64,000 nt of DNA from Brachyspira sp. CAG:484 (GCA_000431315.1 HF989717.1:62001-126000), one strand, 5' to 3'. Counted from the first letter of the stretch, positions 1 through 8,201 are shown. Translations and numbers: made by a program. Notes: generated by a model from the letters alone, not told the origin.

Positions 1-1
1 A

Positions 2-523
2 AAAGATTTAACCGTTATCTGGTGCTTGGAACGATTTGAAAATTCAAAATACACAAGAAAAGTTAAAGTCTTGGAAAAAACACCATTCCATATCCAGTAC
101 GAAATTATTTCAGAAATTCTGAGACACCCGAAACTTCGCAGATGCTGTATTGATTCAACCGGTATTGGAATGCAGTTAGCAGAAACCGCTCAAAGAGATT
201 TCGGAAAATACAGAGTTGAGGCTGTAATGTTCACGAATAAATCAAAAGAGGAGATGGCATTTAACCTGCGAACCAATTTTGAAGATAAGTCGGTGTTTAT
301 TCCCACAGACCACGATATTCGTGAAGATTTACACTCAATAAGAAGAGTTGCAACAAAAGCAGGAAATATCCGCTTTGATGCAGATACCGCAGAAGTCAAC
401 GGACACGCTGACAGGTTTTGGGCATTAGCACTGGCGCTAATTGCCTGCTATGTGCCGTATTCGCCTGTAGAAATTGAAACAAGGAGAAGATATGAAACAT
501 TAAAGATGACTCAAAATTTTTAG
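2..523 (+). CDS. Phage terminase large subunit, C-terminal part (Mu gp28-like), cut by window edge
   Basis: The frame is open from the first bases, so the gene begins to the left of the window. The TTG at 26 is not needed as a start. The visible part matches the nuclease half of Mu gp28-type terminases: a beta strand reading DLTVIWCLE, the segment CIDSTGIGMQLAE (acidic active-site region of the RNase H-like fold), then GHADRFWALALA near the C-terminus. This enzyme cuts and packages phage DNA into heads. The family match is read by eye but is strong. The next gene is a tail chaperone, not a portal gene as in Mu, which is unusual. Confidence 0.82.
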   Translation, partial: KDLTVIWCLERFENSKYTRKVKVLEKTPFHIQYEIISEILRHPKLRRCCIDSTGIGMQLAETAQRDFGKYRVEAVMFTNKSKEEMAFNLRTNFEDKSVFIPTDHDIREDLHSIRRVATKAGNIRFDADTAEVNGHADRFWALALALIACYVPYSPVEIETRRRYETLKMTQNF

Positions 524-665
524 AATCGATTTTAAGCCGTTTAAATTTACTCAGACGATAATTTATACCACCCCGAACCTAAAAATTTAATACAGACGTT
601 TTTGAACACTTTTTGAACGGGGTCAGAAGATAATTTAAATACCAAAAATTTAGGAGACAAAAATT

Positions 666-995
666 ATGCCAAAAGAATTAACATTACCATCCGGAAAAAT
701 TGCAATCATTGAAAAGGGCAAAGGCAAAGATTTATTGCAGGCTCAAATCAAGGCAAAGACTTCAGATGAAATTCCCTACGCTCTTATAGCTGAACTTGTT
801 GAAATTGATGGGCAAAAGCTCGTCTATGAGGATATCCTTGAAATGGACTTAGAAGACGTTTTATCTCTTCAAGGTGAAATTTCGGGGAAGTTATCAGTGG
901 GGAAAGCAAAAGAACTTCCGGAGAAACCGGAAGAAAAAACGGAGATAGTAACAGCTCTGACATCTGCTCTTACCTCCCCGACAGCCAAAGCATAA
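666..995 (+). CDS. Phage tail assembly chaperone (P2 gpE / Mu gp41-like)
   Basis: A 109-residue acidic protein immediately upstream of the tape measure gene. It follows the pattern of the E/gp41/gp14 tail chaperone family: a short beta-rich N-terminus, then IPYALIAELVEIDGQ and an acidic helix, then a Pro/Glu/Ala-rich tail. Such chaperones coat the tape measure protein during tail assembly and are absent from the finished particle. A good ribosome site (TAGGAGAC) precedes ATG 666. The -1 frame is open from 878 through 1138, so a longer frameshift product is plausible. The assignment rests on position, size and composition more than on a diagnostic motif. Confidence 0.7.
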   Translation: MPKELTLPSGKIAIIEKGKGKDLLQAQIKAKTSDEIPYALIAELVEIDGQKLVYEDILEMDLEDVLSLQGEISGKLSVGKAKELPEKPEEKTEIVTALTSALTSPTAKA

Positions 996-1042
996 TACAT
1001 TTATGCAAAACTACCGGGTGGCAGTATTCAGAAATATCCGAA

Positions 1043-1138
1043 ATGCCAATCCCAACTTTAGCCTACTGGTGCAATCAGTCAATAAAATACACGAATAAAC
1101 GTAACGAGGACTTTGAGGAACAATGCTCGATACAATGA
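1043..1138 (+). CDS. Small ORF, possible -1 frameshift extension of the tail chaperone
   Basis: This frame encodes MPIPTLAYWCNQSIKYTNK and ends at TGA 1136-1138, overlapping the tape measure start at 1123. Relative to the chaperone at 666 it lies in the -1 frame, which stays open back to 878 (upstream stop TGA at 875-877). That is the layout of P2 E/E' and lambda G/GT, where a minority of ribosomes shift back one base. I see no textbook slippery heptamer; the best candidate is A-AAA-G at 908-912. Independent initiation at ATG 1043 is the alternative. Confidence 0.5.
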   Translation: MPIPTLAYWCNQSIKYTNKRNEDFEEQCSIQ

Positions 1139-3498
1139 TGAAAGTTTCATTAACTTTAGTCGCTTTCGACAAAATGTCGAGGGTTATTCGTGATGCTGTA
1201 AACAAATCCAATGATGAGTTTGATAAACTTCAGCGAGAAATCAAAAACACCTCAGATTTGTTAGACAAACTCGGTCAGAATATGACAAAAGTCGGAGGTG
1301 CATTGACACTTGCAGGAGGTGGACTTGCGTATAAACTTGGAATTACAGAGGCTATTCCTGAAGCATTCCAAATGGAACACAGATTAAGAGAACTCGGTAA
1401 TGTTGGACAGTTATCCGCAAAACAGCTTGAGGATATGGATAAACGTCTTGCATCAATATCCCGTTATACAAACCAGATGCGGCCTGAAATCGCAGAAGGT
1501 TTGAATGTACTTGTTGCATCAGGTATTGATCCGACAAAAGCCCTTGATTATATGAATGTTATCGGCAGAACCGCAACCGGTGAACAGGCAGCTATTGCAG
1601 ATATTTCAAGAACGGCTTTTGCCGTAAGTGATAACTTAAAAGTTCCTATTGATGATTTGGGAAAATCAATGGATATTCTTGCAATGTCCGGCAAAGAGGG
1701 ACGTTTTGAATTAAAGGATATGGCTGCGGCATTTCCGAGTTTAACAGCAGGTGCCGCTATGCTTGGAATGAAAGGGACGCCTGCCGTTGCATCTTTAGGT
1801 GCTGCCCTACAAGTTGCAATGAAAGGTGCCGGCGAGGCATCGGAAGCAGCAAATAACTTAGAAAACTTTATTCAAAAAGTCACATCTCCTCTTGCCGTAA
1901 AGAACTTTAAGGAAGTATTCGGAGTCAATCTCAAACAGGTTCTTTTAGATGCGGCCGCTCAAGGTCGTGATCCAATCTTAGAAGTAATCGAGATGATGAA
2001 TGAACTCTCCGGCGGAGATGTATTTAAGGTCTCCGAAGTCTTTCAGGATAAACAGGTTTTGAATTTCATAAAACCTATGATGCAAAATCTTGATGAGTAC
2101 AAAAGAATAAAAGCCTCTGCTCTTGGTGCAGAGGGTGTTGTTGATTCCGATTTTGAACACATGATGGAAACAACAAACGAGCAGTTCAAACTCTTAAAAA
2201 TTAATATGAAAGAGCTTGTATTTCCTCATCTTCATAAGCCTATAGAGTTAATAAATAATCTCCTGACAAAAATAAATAATAATCCTTTACTTCAAAAAGG
2301 TTTGTTCGGGGCGATTATAGGAACGATAGGGCTGGGAATTCTTTTAACTGTTCTCGGTACAGCAACAATAATCATCGGCAAATTTGTCGGAATGTATGGA
2401 ACATTCCTCAAATATGCCAGAGATTTAACACCTGTTTTAGTTCAAAACTCTCAAAAACTTATGCAATTTTTAGGGTTGAATTCTGCAACAAGCGGTGGTT
2501 TTATCGGAAATATTGCACAGCTTGATAAAAATTTGCGTAACGGATTAATTAACGGGATAAAAACTCTGCCTGCAAATATTTCTAAATCATCCATTGCACT
2601 CAAAGATTGGACTGTCACATCAATAAAAGCAATGCCGGCTAATTTTATAAACGGTTTAAAGGCGTTCAAAACAGGTTTTTTGAGTATTCCAAACCTGATT
2701 AAAAATGCAATAATCGCATTCAGAGCGTTTTCTGTTACTTTGCTTACATCTCCTCTCGGTTGGATTGCTCTTGCTATCGGAGTTGTCGCTCTTGTTATTT
2801 ACAAATACTGGAAACCAATTTCAGGATTCTTTAAAGGTATGTGGCAAGGCTTAAAAGAAGGTTTACAGCCATTAATGCCGTTATTCCAAAGAATGGGAAA
2901 AGCACTCTCGCCTATTCTTGCACCTATAAAAGCCATTGTTGATTGGTTCAAAAAACTCATAAAACCTGTTGAAGATACAGGCGGAGCCGCTGAAAAAATG
3001 GGCGTTCGTTTTGGTAAAGCTATTGCTAATATAATAGTGAAGCTGGTTGAACTTGTCACAAAAGCATTTGAATTCGGAAGTAAAATCACGAGTATGCTTG
3101 CCGCAGGGATTATGTCAGGCATTGCGAAAGTAAAAGGCTGTATTTCTCAAGTTGCACAGGTTATAAGAGACCATCTGCCTCATTCCCCTGCAAAGACTGG
3201 GCCGCTTAAAGATTTGCACAAGGTAAAAATTGTGGAAACTATTGCATCAACATTAAAACCTCTGCCGTTAATGAATGCAATGAATAAGACCTTGGGTGTA
3301 TTTTCAGGGGGCTTAAAAGCCAACGTGAGAGGTCGCTCATCTGCACCGGCATCCATTGTTGTAACCTATAACCCTACAATCACAATTTCAGGTTCTGAAT
3401 CAAAAGAAGAGTTTTTGAAGATGCTCAAAAAACACAAAGATGAAGTTGTGAACATTATTAAAAGGGAGTTTGAACGTAAGGAAAGGGTGGCTTATTAA
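1123..3498 (+). CDS. Phage tail tape measure protein (TP901 type)
   Basis: A 791-residue protein in the expected slot after the tail chaperone. The N-terminus is coiled-coil rich (FDKLQREIKNTSDLLDKLG), followed by the TP901-type core with repeated Gly/Ala segments (TAGAAMLGMKGTPAVASLGA). Two hydrophobic stretches lie near residues 394-430 and 541-564, typical of tape measures that contact the host membrane. The C-terminus has an HSPAKTGPL motif often seen in this family. It sets tail length and helps DNA entry. A second ATG lies five codons downstream at 1138, but ATG 1123 fits the GAGGA site better. The next gene, gpU-like, starts 3 bases after the stop. Confidence 0.9.
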   Translation: MLDTMMKVSLTLVAFDKMSRVIRDAVNKSNDEFDKLQREIKNTSDLLDKLGQNMTKVGGALTLAGGGLAYKLGITEAIPEAFQMEHRLRELGNVGQLSAKQLEDMDKRLASISRYTNQMRPEIAEGLNVLVASGIDPTKALDYMNVIGRTATGEQAAIADISRTAFAVSDNLKVPIDDLGKSMDILAMSGKEGRFELKDMAAAFPSLTAGAAMLGMKGTPAVASLGAALQVAMKGAGEASEAANNLENFIQKVTSPLAVKNFKEVFGVNLKQVLLDAAAQGRDPILEVIEMMNELSGGDVFKVSEVFQDKQVLNFIKPMMQNLDEYKRIKASALGAEGVVDSDFEHMMETTNEQFKLLKINMKELVFPHLHKPIELINNLLTKINNNPLLQKGLFGAIIGTIGLGILLTVLGTATIIIGKFVGMYGTFLKYARDLTPVLVQNSQKLMQFLGLNSATSGGFIGNIAQLDKNLRNGLINGIKTLPANISKSSIALKDWTVTSIKAMPANFINGLKAFKTGFLSIPNLIKNAIIAFRAFSVTLLTSPLGWIALAIGVVALVIYKYWKPISGFFKGMWQGLKEGLQPLMPLFQRMGKALSPILAPIKAIVDWFKKLIKPVEDTGGAAEKMGVRFGKAIANIIVKLVELVTKAFEFGSKITSMLAAGIMSGIAKVKGCISQVAQVIRDHLPHSPAKTGPLKDLHKVKIVETIASTLKPLPLMNAMNKTLGVFSGGLKANVRGRSSAPASIVVTYNPTITISGSESKEEFLKMLKKHKDEVVNIIKREFERKERVAY

Positions 3499-3500
3499 AT

Positions 3501-3920
3501 ATGTTCGCTCAACTTGGAGACATAAAATTTGAATTAATAACTTATTTCAACGGCTTAAATGAAACCGTATCCTACAATTACGCTCAGCACGACCGTATTG
3601 AAAATAAACCCATTCTGCAATTTTTAGGAAAAAATTTGCAAGAAGAAAATATAAAACTAAACTTCCATCGCAACTTCTGCGTGCCGGAAGATGAGATAAA
3701 AAATTTAAAAGATGTCGCAGATGCGGCAACCCCTTTGAAATTCATCAAAGGAAACGGTGAATATGTCGGTGTTTTCGTTATTGATGAAATCGGACAAACC
3801 ACAGAACAAGCCTCACCGGAGGGAGATTTGATGTCGGTTCAGGTCGATGTCCGACTAAGAGAATACACCGGAAAAATTCCTGAAGATAAAAAAGAAAATA
3901 AAGGGTTCAAAAAGAAATGA
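3501..3920 (+). CDS. Tail terminator / gpU-like tail protein
   Basis: A 139-residue protein beginning MFAQLGDIKFEL, matching P2 gpU-type tail proteins (N-terminal LGDI.F, then RIENKPILQFLGKNLQEE). gpU-like proteins act at the end of the tail tube and sheath during contractile tail maturation. The order T-U-X-D is exactly that of P2. The C-terminus is lysine-rich. It overlaps the next gene (gpX) by 4 bases (ATGA), which suggests translational coupling. Confidence 0.88.
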   Translation: MFAQLGDIKFELITYFNGLNETVSYNYAQHDRIENKPILQFLGKNLQEENIKLNFHRNFCVPEDEIKNLKDVADAATPLKFIKGNGEYVGVFVIDEIGQTTEQASPEGDLMSVQVDVRLREYTGKIPEDKKENKGFKKK

Positions 3921-4132
3921 CGGAATATTACACCTATATCACTCGTGATGGCGACCGTTGGGATATGATTTCTCAGAAATATTACAGTAATCCGAATTTG
4001 TATGAGGAGATTATAAAAGCGAACCCGGAAATCCCGATTGAACCTGTCTTGGATGCAGGAATAAAACTCAAAATACCAGTCCTTGAAGAATCAGAAACAA
4101 TACAATTTGAACTACCCCCTTGGAAGAGATAA
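3917..4132 (+). CDS. Tail protein X (gpX, LysM-like)
   Basis: A 71-residue protein with the compact gpX/LysM pattern: YTYITRDGDRWDMISQKYY, then NP.LYEEIIKANPEI and a hydrophobic L.IP ending. gpX is a small baseplate or tail protein of P2-like phages. It overlaps gpU by 4 bases. In P2-like phages gpD follows closely; here about 900 bases of inserted cargo separate them. Confidence 0.88.
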   Translation: MTEYYTYITRDGDRWDMISQKYYSNPNLYEEIIKANPEIPIEPVLDAGIKLKIPVLEESETIQFELPPWKR

Positions 4133-4167
4133 ACTTACCCCCATTTTGTACTTTGAAAATTAAATAA

Positions 4168-4195
4168 TTACTGAATAGCTTATTTGTAGTATAAT
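4168..4195 (+). promoter_or_regulatory. Promoter of the Abi-like gene (leaderless arrangement)
   Basis: A perfect -10 TATAAT lies at 4190-4195 with a weak -35 (TTACTG, 4168-4173) 16 bases upstream. Only six bases separate the -10 from ATG 4202, so transcription would start at or next to the start codon. No Shine-Dalgarno sequence is present. This independent promoter inside a tail operon is typical of a lysogenically expressed moron. Confidence 0.6.
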
Positions 4196-4201
4196 CTAGG
4201 C

Positions 4202-4897
4202 ATGATTAAAGAAGATGAATTGAAAAGATATGAGTCTACTTATAGTGCAGAAAGACTATCTTCTTTTGCTTATTCTGAATTTGATACTATTCAGGATGTT
4301 GTGACCAATTACAAGAACAACATACAAATCTCACAGGCAATTTATCCTGAATTATGTACATTAGAAGTTATTTTAAGAAATTCTATTAACAATATTTTAA
4401 AAAAGTATATTTCTGAGACTTGGATAGAAGATGAAATAAATAATAATGTGCTGCTTGATGCAAGTGAGTATAAAACATTGCTTAAAGCGTATAATGATAC
4501 AAAAGATGAATGTATAACTGCCACAAAAGTTTTTACAATAGGGAAAGTTGTTGCCAATCTTAATTTTGGATTTTGGACTAACTTATGTGTAAAAAAATAT
4601 AATTCAAAAATCTGGAATAAACCAAAATGTTTTTATGGTGTATTTGTAAATTATCCCAATAAACACTCAATTAATTATATTGCTAAGAAACTATATACAA
4701 TAAGAAGGTTCAGAAATCGGGTATTTCATTATGAAAAAATATTTAAATATCCTAATAGAACTCTTAGTGTGTATAATGATATTCTTGAAATGCTTTCTTT
4801 TCTCACTGAGGATAAGTTAGAAATATTAAAACAGACATCTACGTTTTTAAATACATATAATTCATTAATGCAAAAAGCTGCTAACGAAAAAACCTAG
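4202..4897 (+). CDS. Abi-like (Abi_2/AbiD-AbiF type) protein with HEPN motif
   Basis: A 231-residue lysine- and asparagine-rich protein unrelated to tail morphogenesis. It shows the Abi_2-type pattern: an N-terminal helix LCTLEVILRNSINNIL (residues 51-66) and the C-terminal motif RNRVFH at 171-176 (R-x4-H), the signature of HEPN ribonucleases. Members of this family act in phage exclusion or abortive infection by RNA cleavage. The gene has its own promoter, appears leaderless, is more AT-rich than its neighbours and lies in an inverted-repeat cassette. Its stop codon overlaps a small RNA transcribed toward it. The family assignment is by motif; the target is unknown. Confidence 0.72.
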   Translation: MIKEDELKRYESTYSAERLSSFAYSEFDTIQDVVTNYKNNIQISQAIYPELCTLEVILRNSINNILKKYISETWIEDEINNNVLLDASEYKTLLKAYNDTKDECITATKVFTIGKVVANLNFGFWTNLCVKKYNSKIWNKPKCFYGVFVNYPNKHSINYIAKKLYTIRRFRNRVFHYEKIFKYPNRTLSVYNDILEMLSFLTEDKLEILKQTSTFLNTYNSLMQKAANEKT

Positions 4898-4938
4898 GCT
4901 TCTATGCATAAATGCAGGGAGAACTTCCTAGGTTGTAC
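4887..4938 (-). ncRNA. Small RNA convergent with the Abi-like gene
   Basis: On the - strand a promoter (4945-4973) points into the 3' end of the Abi gene. From a start near 4938 the transcript meets a hairpin with an 8-bp outer stem AACCTAGG/CCTAGGTT (4927-4934 with 4891-4898). Inside are a UUCU/AGAA stem and a UGCA/UGCA stem with a 4-nt loop. Six T residues follow at 4892-4887, a textbook intrinsic terminator. The expected RNA is about 50 nt and overlaps the last codons of the gene. Structured RNAs are known beside abiF-type genes; whether this one belongs to that class is untested. Confidence 0.62.
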
Positions 4939-4944
4939 ATTATT

Positions 4945-4973
4945 ATTATTTACTATAATTCAGTTTTTGTCAA
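4945..4973 (-). promoter_or_regulatory. Promoter of the convergent small RNA
   Basis: A perfect -35 TTGACA (4973-4968 on the - strand), a 17-base spacer and a -10 AATAAT (4950-4945). There is no coding frame of note downstream, only the terminator-like hairpin, so the product should be a short RNA. Confidence 0.62.
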
Positions 4974-5049
4974 GTGTTCAGCCGATTTTTATTGCGAATT
5001 AATAAGTTTATTCAGTAATTATTTAATCCAATAATTGAAAGATTAAATA

Positions 5050-6018
5050 ATGCTTGTACCTATTTTTGAATTATTTTATGAAAAAAAGAATATAACAAAA
5101 GACGTTTCCCCGTATGTTACCTCTATCGAATACACAGATGTTGAACATGGAGAGTCTGACGAGCTTCAGATAACATTTGAGGATTCTGAAAAACTCTGGC
5201 AGGGAGCTTGGATTCCAACAAAGGGCGATAGTTTGCGTGCATATATCGGTTACGAAGCGGAAAAACTATTGAATTGCGGAGTTTTTGAAATTGATGAACT
5301 GGAATACGATACTCCGCCGGATGTTATTACAGTAAAAGGTCTTGCCACCGGCATTAAAAAGCCTTTAAGACAAAAGAACTCTGTCGGATATGAAAATAAA
5401 ACTCTGAAACAAATCGCAAAAGAAATTGCCGATAAACATGGATATACATTAGTCGGAGAAGTTGCAGATATTCGTGTTGATAGAATTACTCAAAATAAAG
5501 AACGTGATTTGACATTCCTTACTAAACTTGCGGAGGAATACGGCTACATCTTCAAAATTGCTGAAAACAACCTTGTATTCTATGATGTGCAAAAACTCAA
5601 AGGTGCGAAATCAACACAGATATTTTATAAATCCGATTTGCTGCATATAAATCTCAGAGAAAAAACTTCTCAAAAATATAAAGCTGTTCAAGTTACTTAT
5701 TTCAGCCCGAAAAAGAAAAAGGCAGTTAAAGCAACAGCAAGAAATGAAAATGTCAAAAAAGGTGATACTTTAAAAATTACCGTTCGTTGTTCAGATAGAA
5801 AGCAAGCTATTGCGAAAGCAAAAGCAGCATTAAACACTGCTGATGATAAAATTGAAGGCTCACTAGAATTTACAGGAAATCCGTATTTGATTGCCGGTTC
5901 AAACATTGAACTAAAGGGAGTCGGACATTTTTCAGGTAAATACCACATTAAGCAAGCCAGACATGTAATCGATAGGGCAAGCGGTTATAAAACTTATTGT
6001 GAGGTTGAATCGTGTTAA
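5050..6018 (+). CDS. Tail hub protein, gpD-like (late control protein D family)
   Basis: A 322-residue protein with the gpD/gp27-like architecture: DITFED-type N-terminus (DELQITFEDSEKLWQG), central TLKQIAKEIADKHGYTL, then LTFLTKLAEEYGYIFKI and a C-terminal ASGYKTYCEVE. gpD forms the central hub of the baseplate, bridging tube and spike. It overlaps the spike gene (6012) by 7 bases. Its leader was altered by the upstream cassette. Confidence 0.88.
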   Translation: MLVPIFELFYEKKNITKDVSPYVTSIEYTDVEHGESDELQITFEDSEKLWQGAWIPTKGDSLRAYIGYEAEKLLNCGVFEIDELEYDTPPDVITVKGLATGIKKPLRQKNSVGYENKTLKQIAKEIADKHGYTLVGEVADIRVDRITQNKERDLTFLTKLAEEYGYIFKIAENNLVFYDVQKLKGAKSTQIFYKSDLLHINLREKTSQKYKAVQVTYFSPKKKKAVKATARNENVKKGDTLKITVRCSDRKQAIAKAKAALNTADDKIEGSLEFTGNPYLIAGSNIELKGVGHFSGKYHIKQARHVIDRASGYKTYCEVESC

Positions 6019-6521
6019 GGTTTGGAATTGTATCACAAATTGATCCAATAAATGTTCAGGCTCGTGTAAGTTTTGAAGATGATGAGTCAACATCTTTTTG
6101 GCTTCCTGTTCTTCAAACAAAAACATTGAAAGACAAGTTTTACGCAATGCCGGATATCGGGGAGCAAGTCGCCTGCCTTATGGATGAAAATTCTGAGGAT
6201 GGAGTAATTCTCGGAGCAATTTATTCTACTGAAGATGTTTCAACCACGCAAAGTGAAAAACAATTATCTGTAAACCTTGAAGACGGCTCATATATAAATG
6301 CTGATAAAGAAAATCATACTCTCATCGTTGCTTTTTCAAAAATGAAATTAATCGGGAACATAGAACACGAGGGAACTTTCACAAACACAGCAGGAATAAA
6401 ATCAAATGCGGATATTACGGATAAAACCTCATCAATGCAAGCAATGAGAGATGTTTACAATTCACACACGCACACAGGAAACCAAGGAAAAGCAACTTCT
6501 GCACCTAATAAAACAATGTAA
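6012..6521 (+). CDS. Baseplate spike protein gpV / Mu gp45-like
   Basis: A 169-residue protein with the gpV pattern: MLRFGIVSQIDPINVQARVSF, an OB-fold-like N-terminus, FWLPVLQ..T, MPDIGEQVACL, then a beta-helix-like C-terminus. The last part contains HTH in SHTHTG (around residues 152-156), the His-x-His iron-binding apex known for P2 gpV-type spikes. GTG start at 6012, inside the end of gpD. The spike punctures the outer membrane. Directly downstream a - strand gene interrupts the operon before gpW. Confidence 0.88.
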   Translation: MLRFGIVSQIDPINVQARVSFEDDESTSFWLPVLQTKTLKDKFYAMPDIGEQVACLMDENSEDGVILGAIYSTEDVSTTQSEKQLSVNLEDGSYINADKENHTLIVAFSKMKLIGNIEHEGTFTNTAGIKSNADITDKTSSMQAMRDVYNSHTHTGNQGKATSAPNKTM

Positions 6522-6716
6522 TCAATCATCAAGATGACGACAGAAGAGCCAATAAATAAGCCCAATAAAAGGGCAAACATACATTCCAACAGTAATTTGA
6601 GACTGAACCCTCCTAACCATCATTGGATTTGGACTTGTACTCAGTTGATAAAAAATTATTGAAGCAATAATCCCCAAAACAGTAAAAACAATTAACTTTA
6701 TAGTCGATTTTTTCAT
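6522..6716 (-). CDS. Small membrane protein, probable moron inside the tail operon
   Basis: A 64-residue protein opposite in strand to the flanking tail genes, filling the only gap between gpV and gpW. Two hydrophobic segments (about residues 6-24 and 44-59) predict a two-pass membrane protein with a short basic loop. A -10-like TAGTAT lies at 6728-6723, six bases before ATG, so it would be leaderless, like the Abi gene. Size, strand and topology resemble superinfection-exclusion morons, but no family is recognised. The function is unknown. Confidence 0.6.
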   Translation of the reverse strand: MKKSTIKLIVFTVLGIIASIIFYQLSTSPNPMMVRRVQSQITVGMYVCPFIGLIYWLFCRHLDD

Positions 6717-6736
6717 AACAAAATACTACCACAAAT

Positions 6737-7108
6737 ATGACAAATTTAAATGAAATCACCTACATTGACTGGCAATTAAAGCTCAACACAATCGGCGGAG
6801 TTGCCGAGGGTGCTGAAGATATTAACCAGTGCATCGCAATTATACTTCTAACTAAAAAAGGCTCTGTGCCTCATCGCCCGACATTTGGCTCGGATATATA
6901 TAAATACATTGATTACCCCATAAACGAAGCAACTCCAAATATTGTACGTGAGGCTACAGATGCAATCACTATGTGGGAAACCCGCATAAAAATAAATTCT
7001 ATTGTGGTCGAAATAGAAGAATCCACTTTAACCGTAAAAGTCGAATGGACTTTGAAAGATTCAAACGCTACAGGAACAGCCGAGGTTAAATATGACACAA
7101 CTGCCTGA
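6737..7108 (+). CDS. Baseplate wedge protein gpW (T4 gp25-like)
   Basis: A 123-residue protein with the gp25/gpW signature: DINQCIAIILLTKKGSVPHRPTFGSDI, where .R..FGS..... is the conserved core, followed by AITMWETRI. It initiates sheath assembly at the baseplate. Its 3' end overlaps gpJ by 17 bases. Confidence 0.9.
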   Translation: MTNLNEITYIDWQLKLNTIGGVAEGAEDINQCIAIILLTKKGSVPHRPTFGSDIYKYIDYPINEATPNIVREATDAITMWETRIKINSIVVEIEESTLTVKVEWTLKDSNATGTAEVKYDTTA

Positions 7109-8201
7109 ACCTAATTTTATTGAACGTGATCCCGATGTTGTTACAAAAGAATGGATTGCCGCTTATGAAGAAAAAAGCGGCAAGGTACTTCAACCTGCAC
7201 AAATTGAACGTTTAATGATTGATGTAGGAGCTTATCGTGAAACTGTTTTAAGAATGAAAATTCAGGAAACTGCGAAACAAAATCTTTTGAGTTATGCACC
7301 GTTAGAAGTTTTGGAACATATAGGCGAACCTTTTGGAGTAACCAAACTTCTTGCGAATTATTCCCATACAACCTTAAAATTTTCAGTTGACGAGGCATTG
7401 GATTTTGATTTTAAGATTGATGCAGGGTGTGAAGTTGAAACTAAAGACGGCTTATTCATATTCCAAACAACTGAAGCGGTTACGTTAAAAGCCGGAGAAA
7501 CTTCAATTACAGCAGAGGCTATATGTGAAACCCCGGGAAGTGCATCTAATAACTACACGATTGGCTCAATAAATAACCTTATAACTCCACTAAGTTACAT
7601 CTCAACCGTTGAAAACATAACTATTTCAAGCGGAGGAGTGGATGATGAAACTGCTGATAGTTTAAGAGAACGCATACGGCAATCTCCTGAACAATTTTCA
7701 AATGCGGGCAGTAAAGGGGCATATCGTTTTCATACTTTATCTGCTCACCAATCAATAATAGACGTTGCAATAACTTCTCCAAGTCCGGGAATTGTGAATG
7801 TTTATCCTTTGACTAAGGACGGAAATCCTACAGAAGAAATTTTACAAATTGTCAGAAATTACTTGAGTGATAGTAAAATCCGCCCTCTTACTGACTGTGT
7901 AAAAGTAATTTCTGCTGAGAATGTTGATTTTTCAATAAAGGCAAACATTATTCTATATATTGATGCGGATTCGGCTACTGTTAAAAATACTATTGATGCC
8001 AAAATGCGTGAGTATAAGGTCTCTTTATCTGAAAAATTAGGAAAAAATGTTGTTCAGACGCAGATCATATCTATATTAAACACCATTTACGGGGTATTCA
8101 AAGTTGAACTTGAAACTCCGAAAGATATAGATATCAAGGAATATCAATGGGCAAATTTGATAAATTATGACATAACAATCGGAGGATATGCTGATGAGTA
8201 G
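7092..8201 (+). CDS. Baseplate assembly protein gpJ (Mu gp47-like)
   Basis: A 369-residue protein of the baseplate J family: LLSYAPLEVLEHIGEPFGV near the N-terminus, a central AEAICETPGSASNNYTIGSI, and GGVDDETADSLRERIRQSPEQ in the typical position. It is a baseplate wedge component of contractile tails. It overlaps gpW at its 5' end and gpI at its 3' end by 14 bases. Confidence 0.92.
   Translation: MTQLPEPNFIERDPDVVTKEWIAAYEEKSGKVLQPAQIERLMIDVGAYRETVLRMKIQETAKQNLLSYAPLEVLEHIGEPFGVTKLLANYSHTTLKFSVDEALDFDFKIDAGCEVETKDGLFIFQTTEAVTLKAGETSITAEAICETPGSASNNYTIGSINNLITPLSYISTVENITISSGGVDDETADSLRERIRQSPEQFSNAGSKGAYRFHTLSAHQSIIDVAITSPSPGIVNVYPLTKDGNPTEEILQIVRNYLSDSKIRPLTDCVKVISAENVDFSIKANIILYIDADSATVKNTIDAKMREYKVSLSEKLGKNVVQTQIISILNTIYGVFKVELETPKDIDIKEYQWANLINYDITIGGYADE

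Larger units (their letters stand above)
4159..5027 (+). mobile_element. Inserted cargo cassette bounded by inverted repeats (Abi gene plus small RNA)
   Basis: Between gpX and gpD lies about 870 bases bounded by inverted copies of ATTAAATAATTACTGAATA (4159-4177 on +, 5009-5027 on -), each continued inward after a small mismatch by CTTATT. A near direct repeat, TTGAAA(G)ATTAAATAAT, occurs at the left border (4153-4167) and again at 5035-5051 just before gpD. The original gpD leader therefore seems to have been duplicated or split by the insertion. The cassette holds one gene with its own promoter and a convergent small RNA. No transposase is encoded. Inverted repeats and insertion site are seen directly; mobility is inferred. 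Confidence 0.65.
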
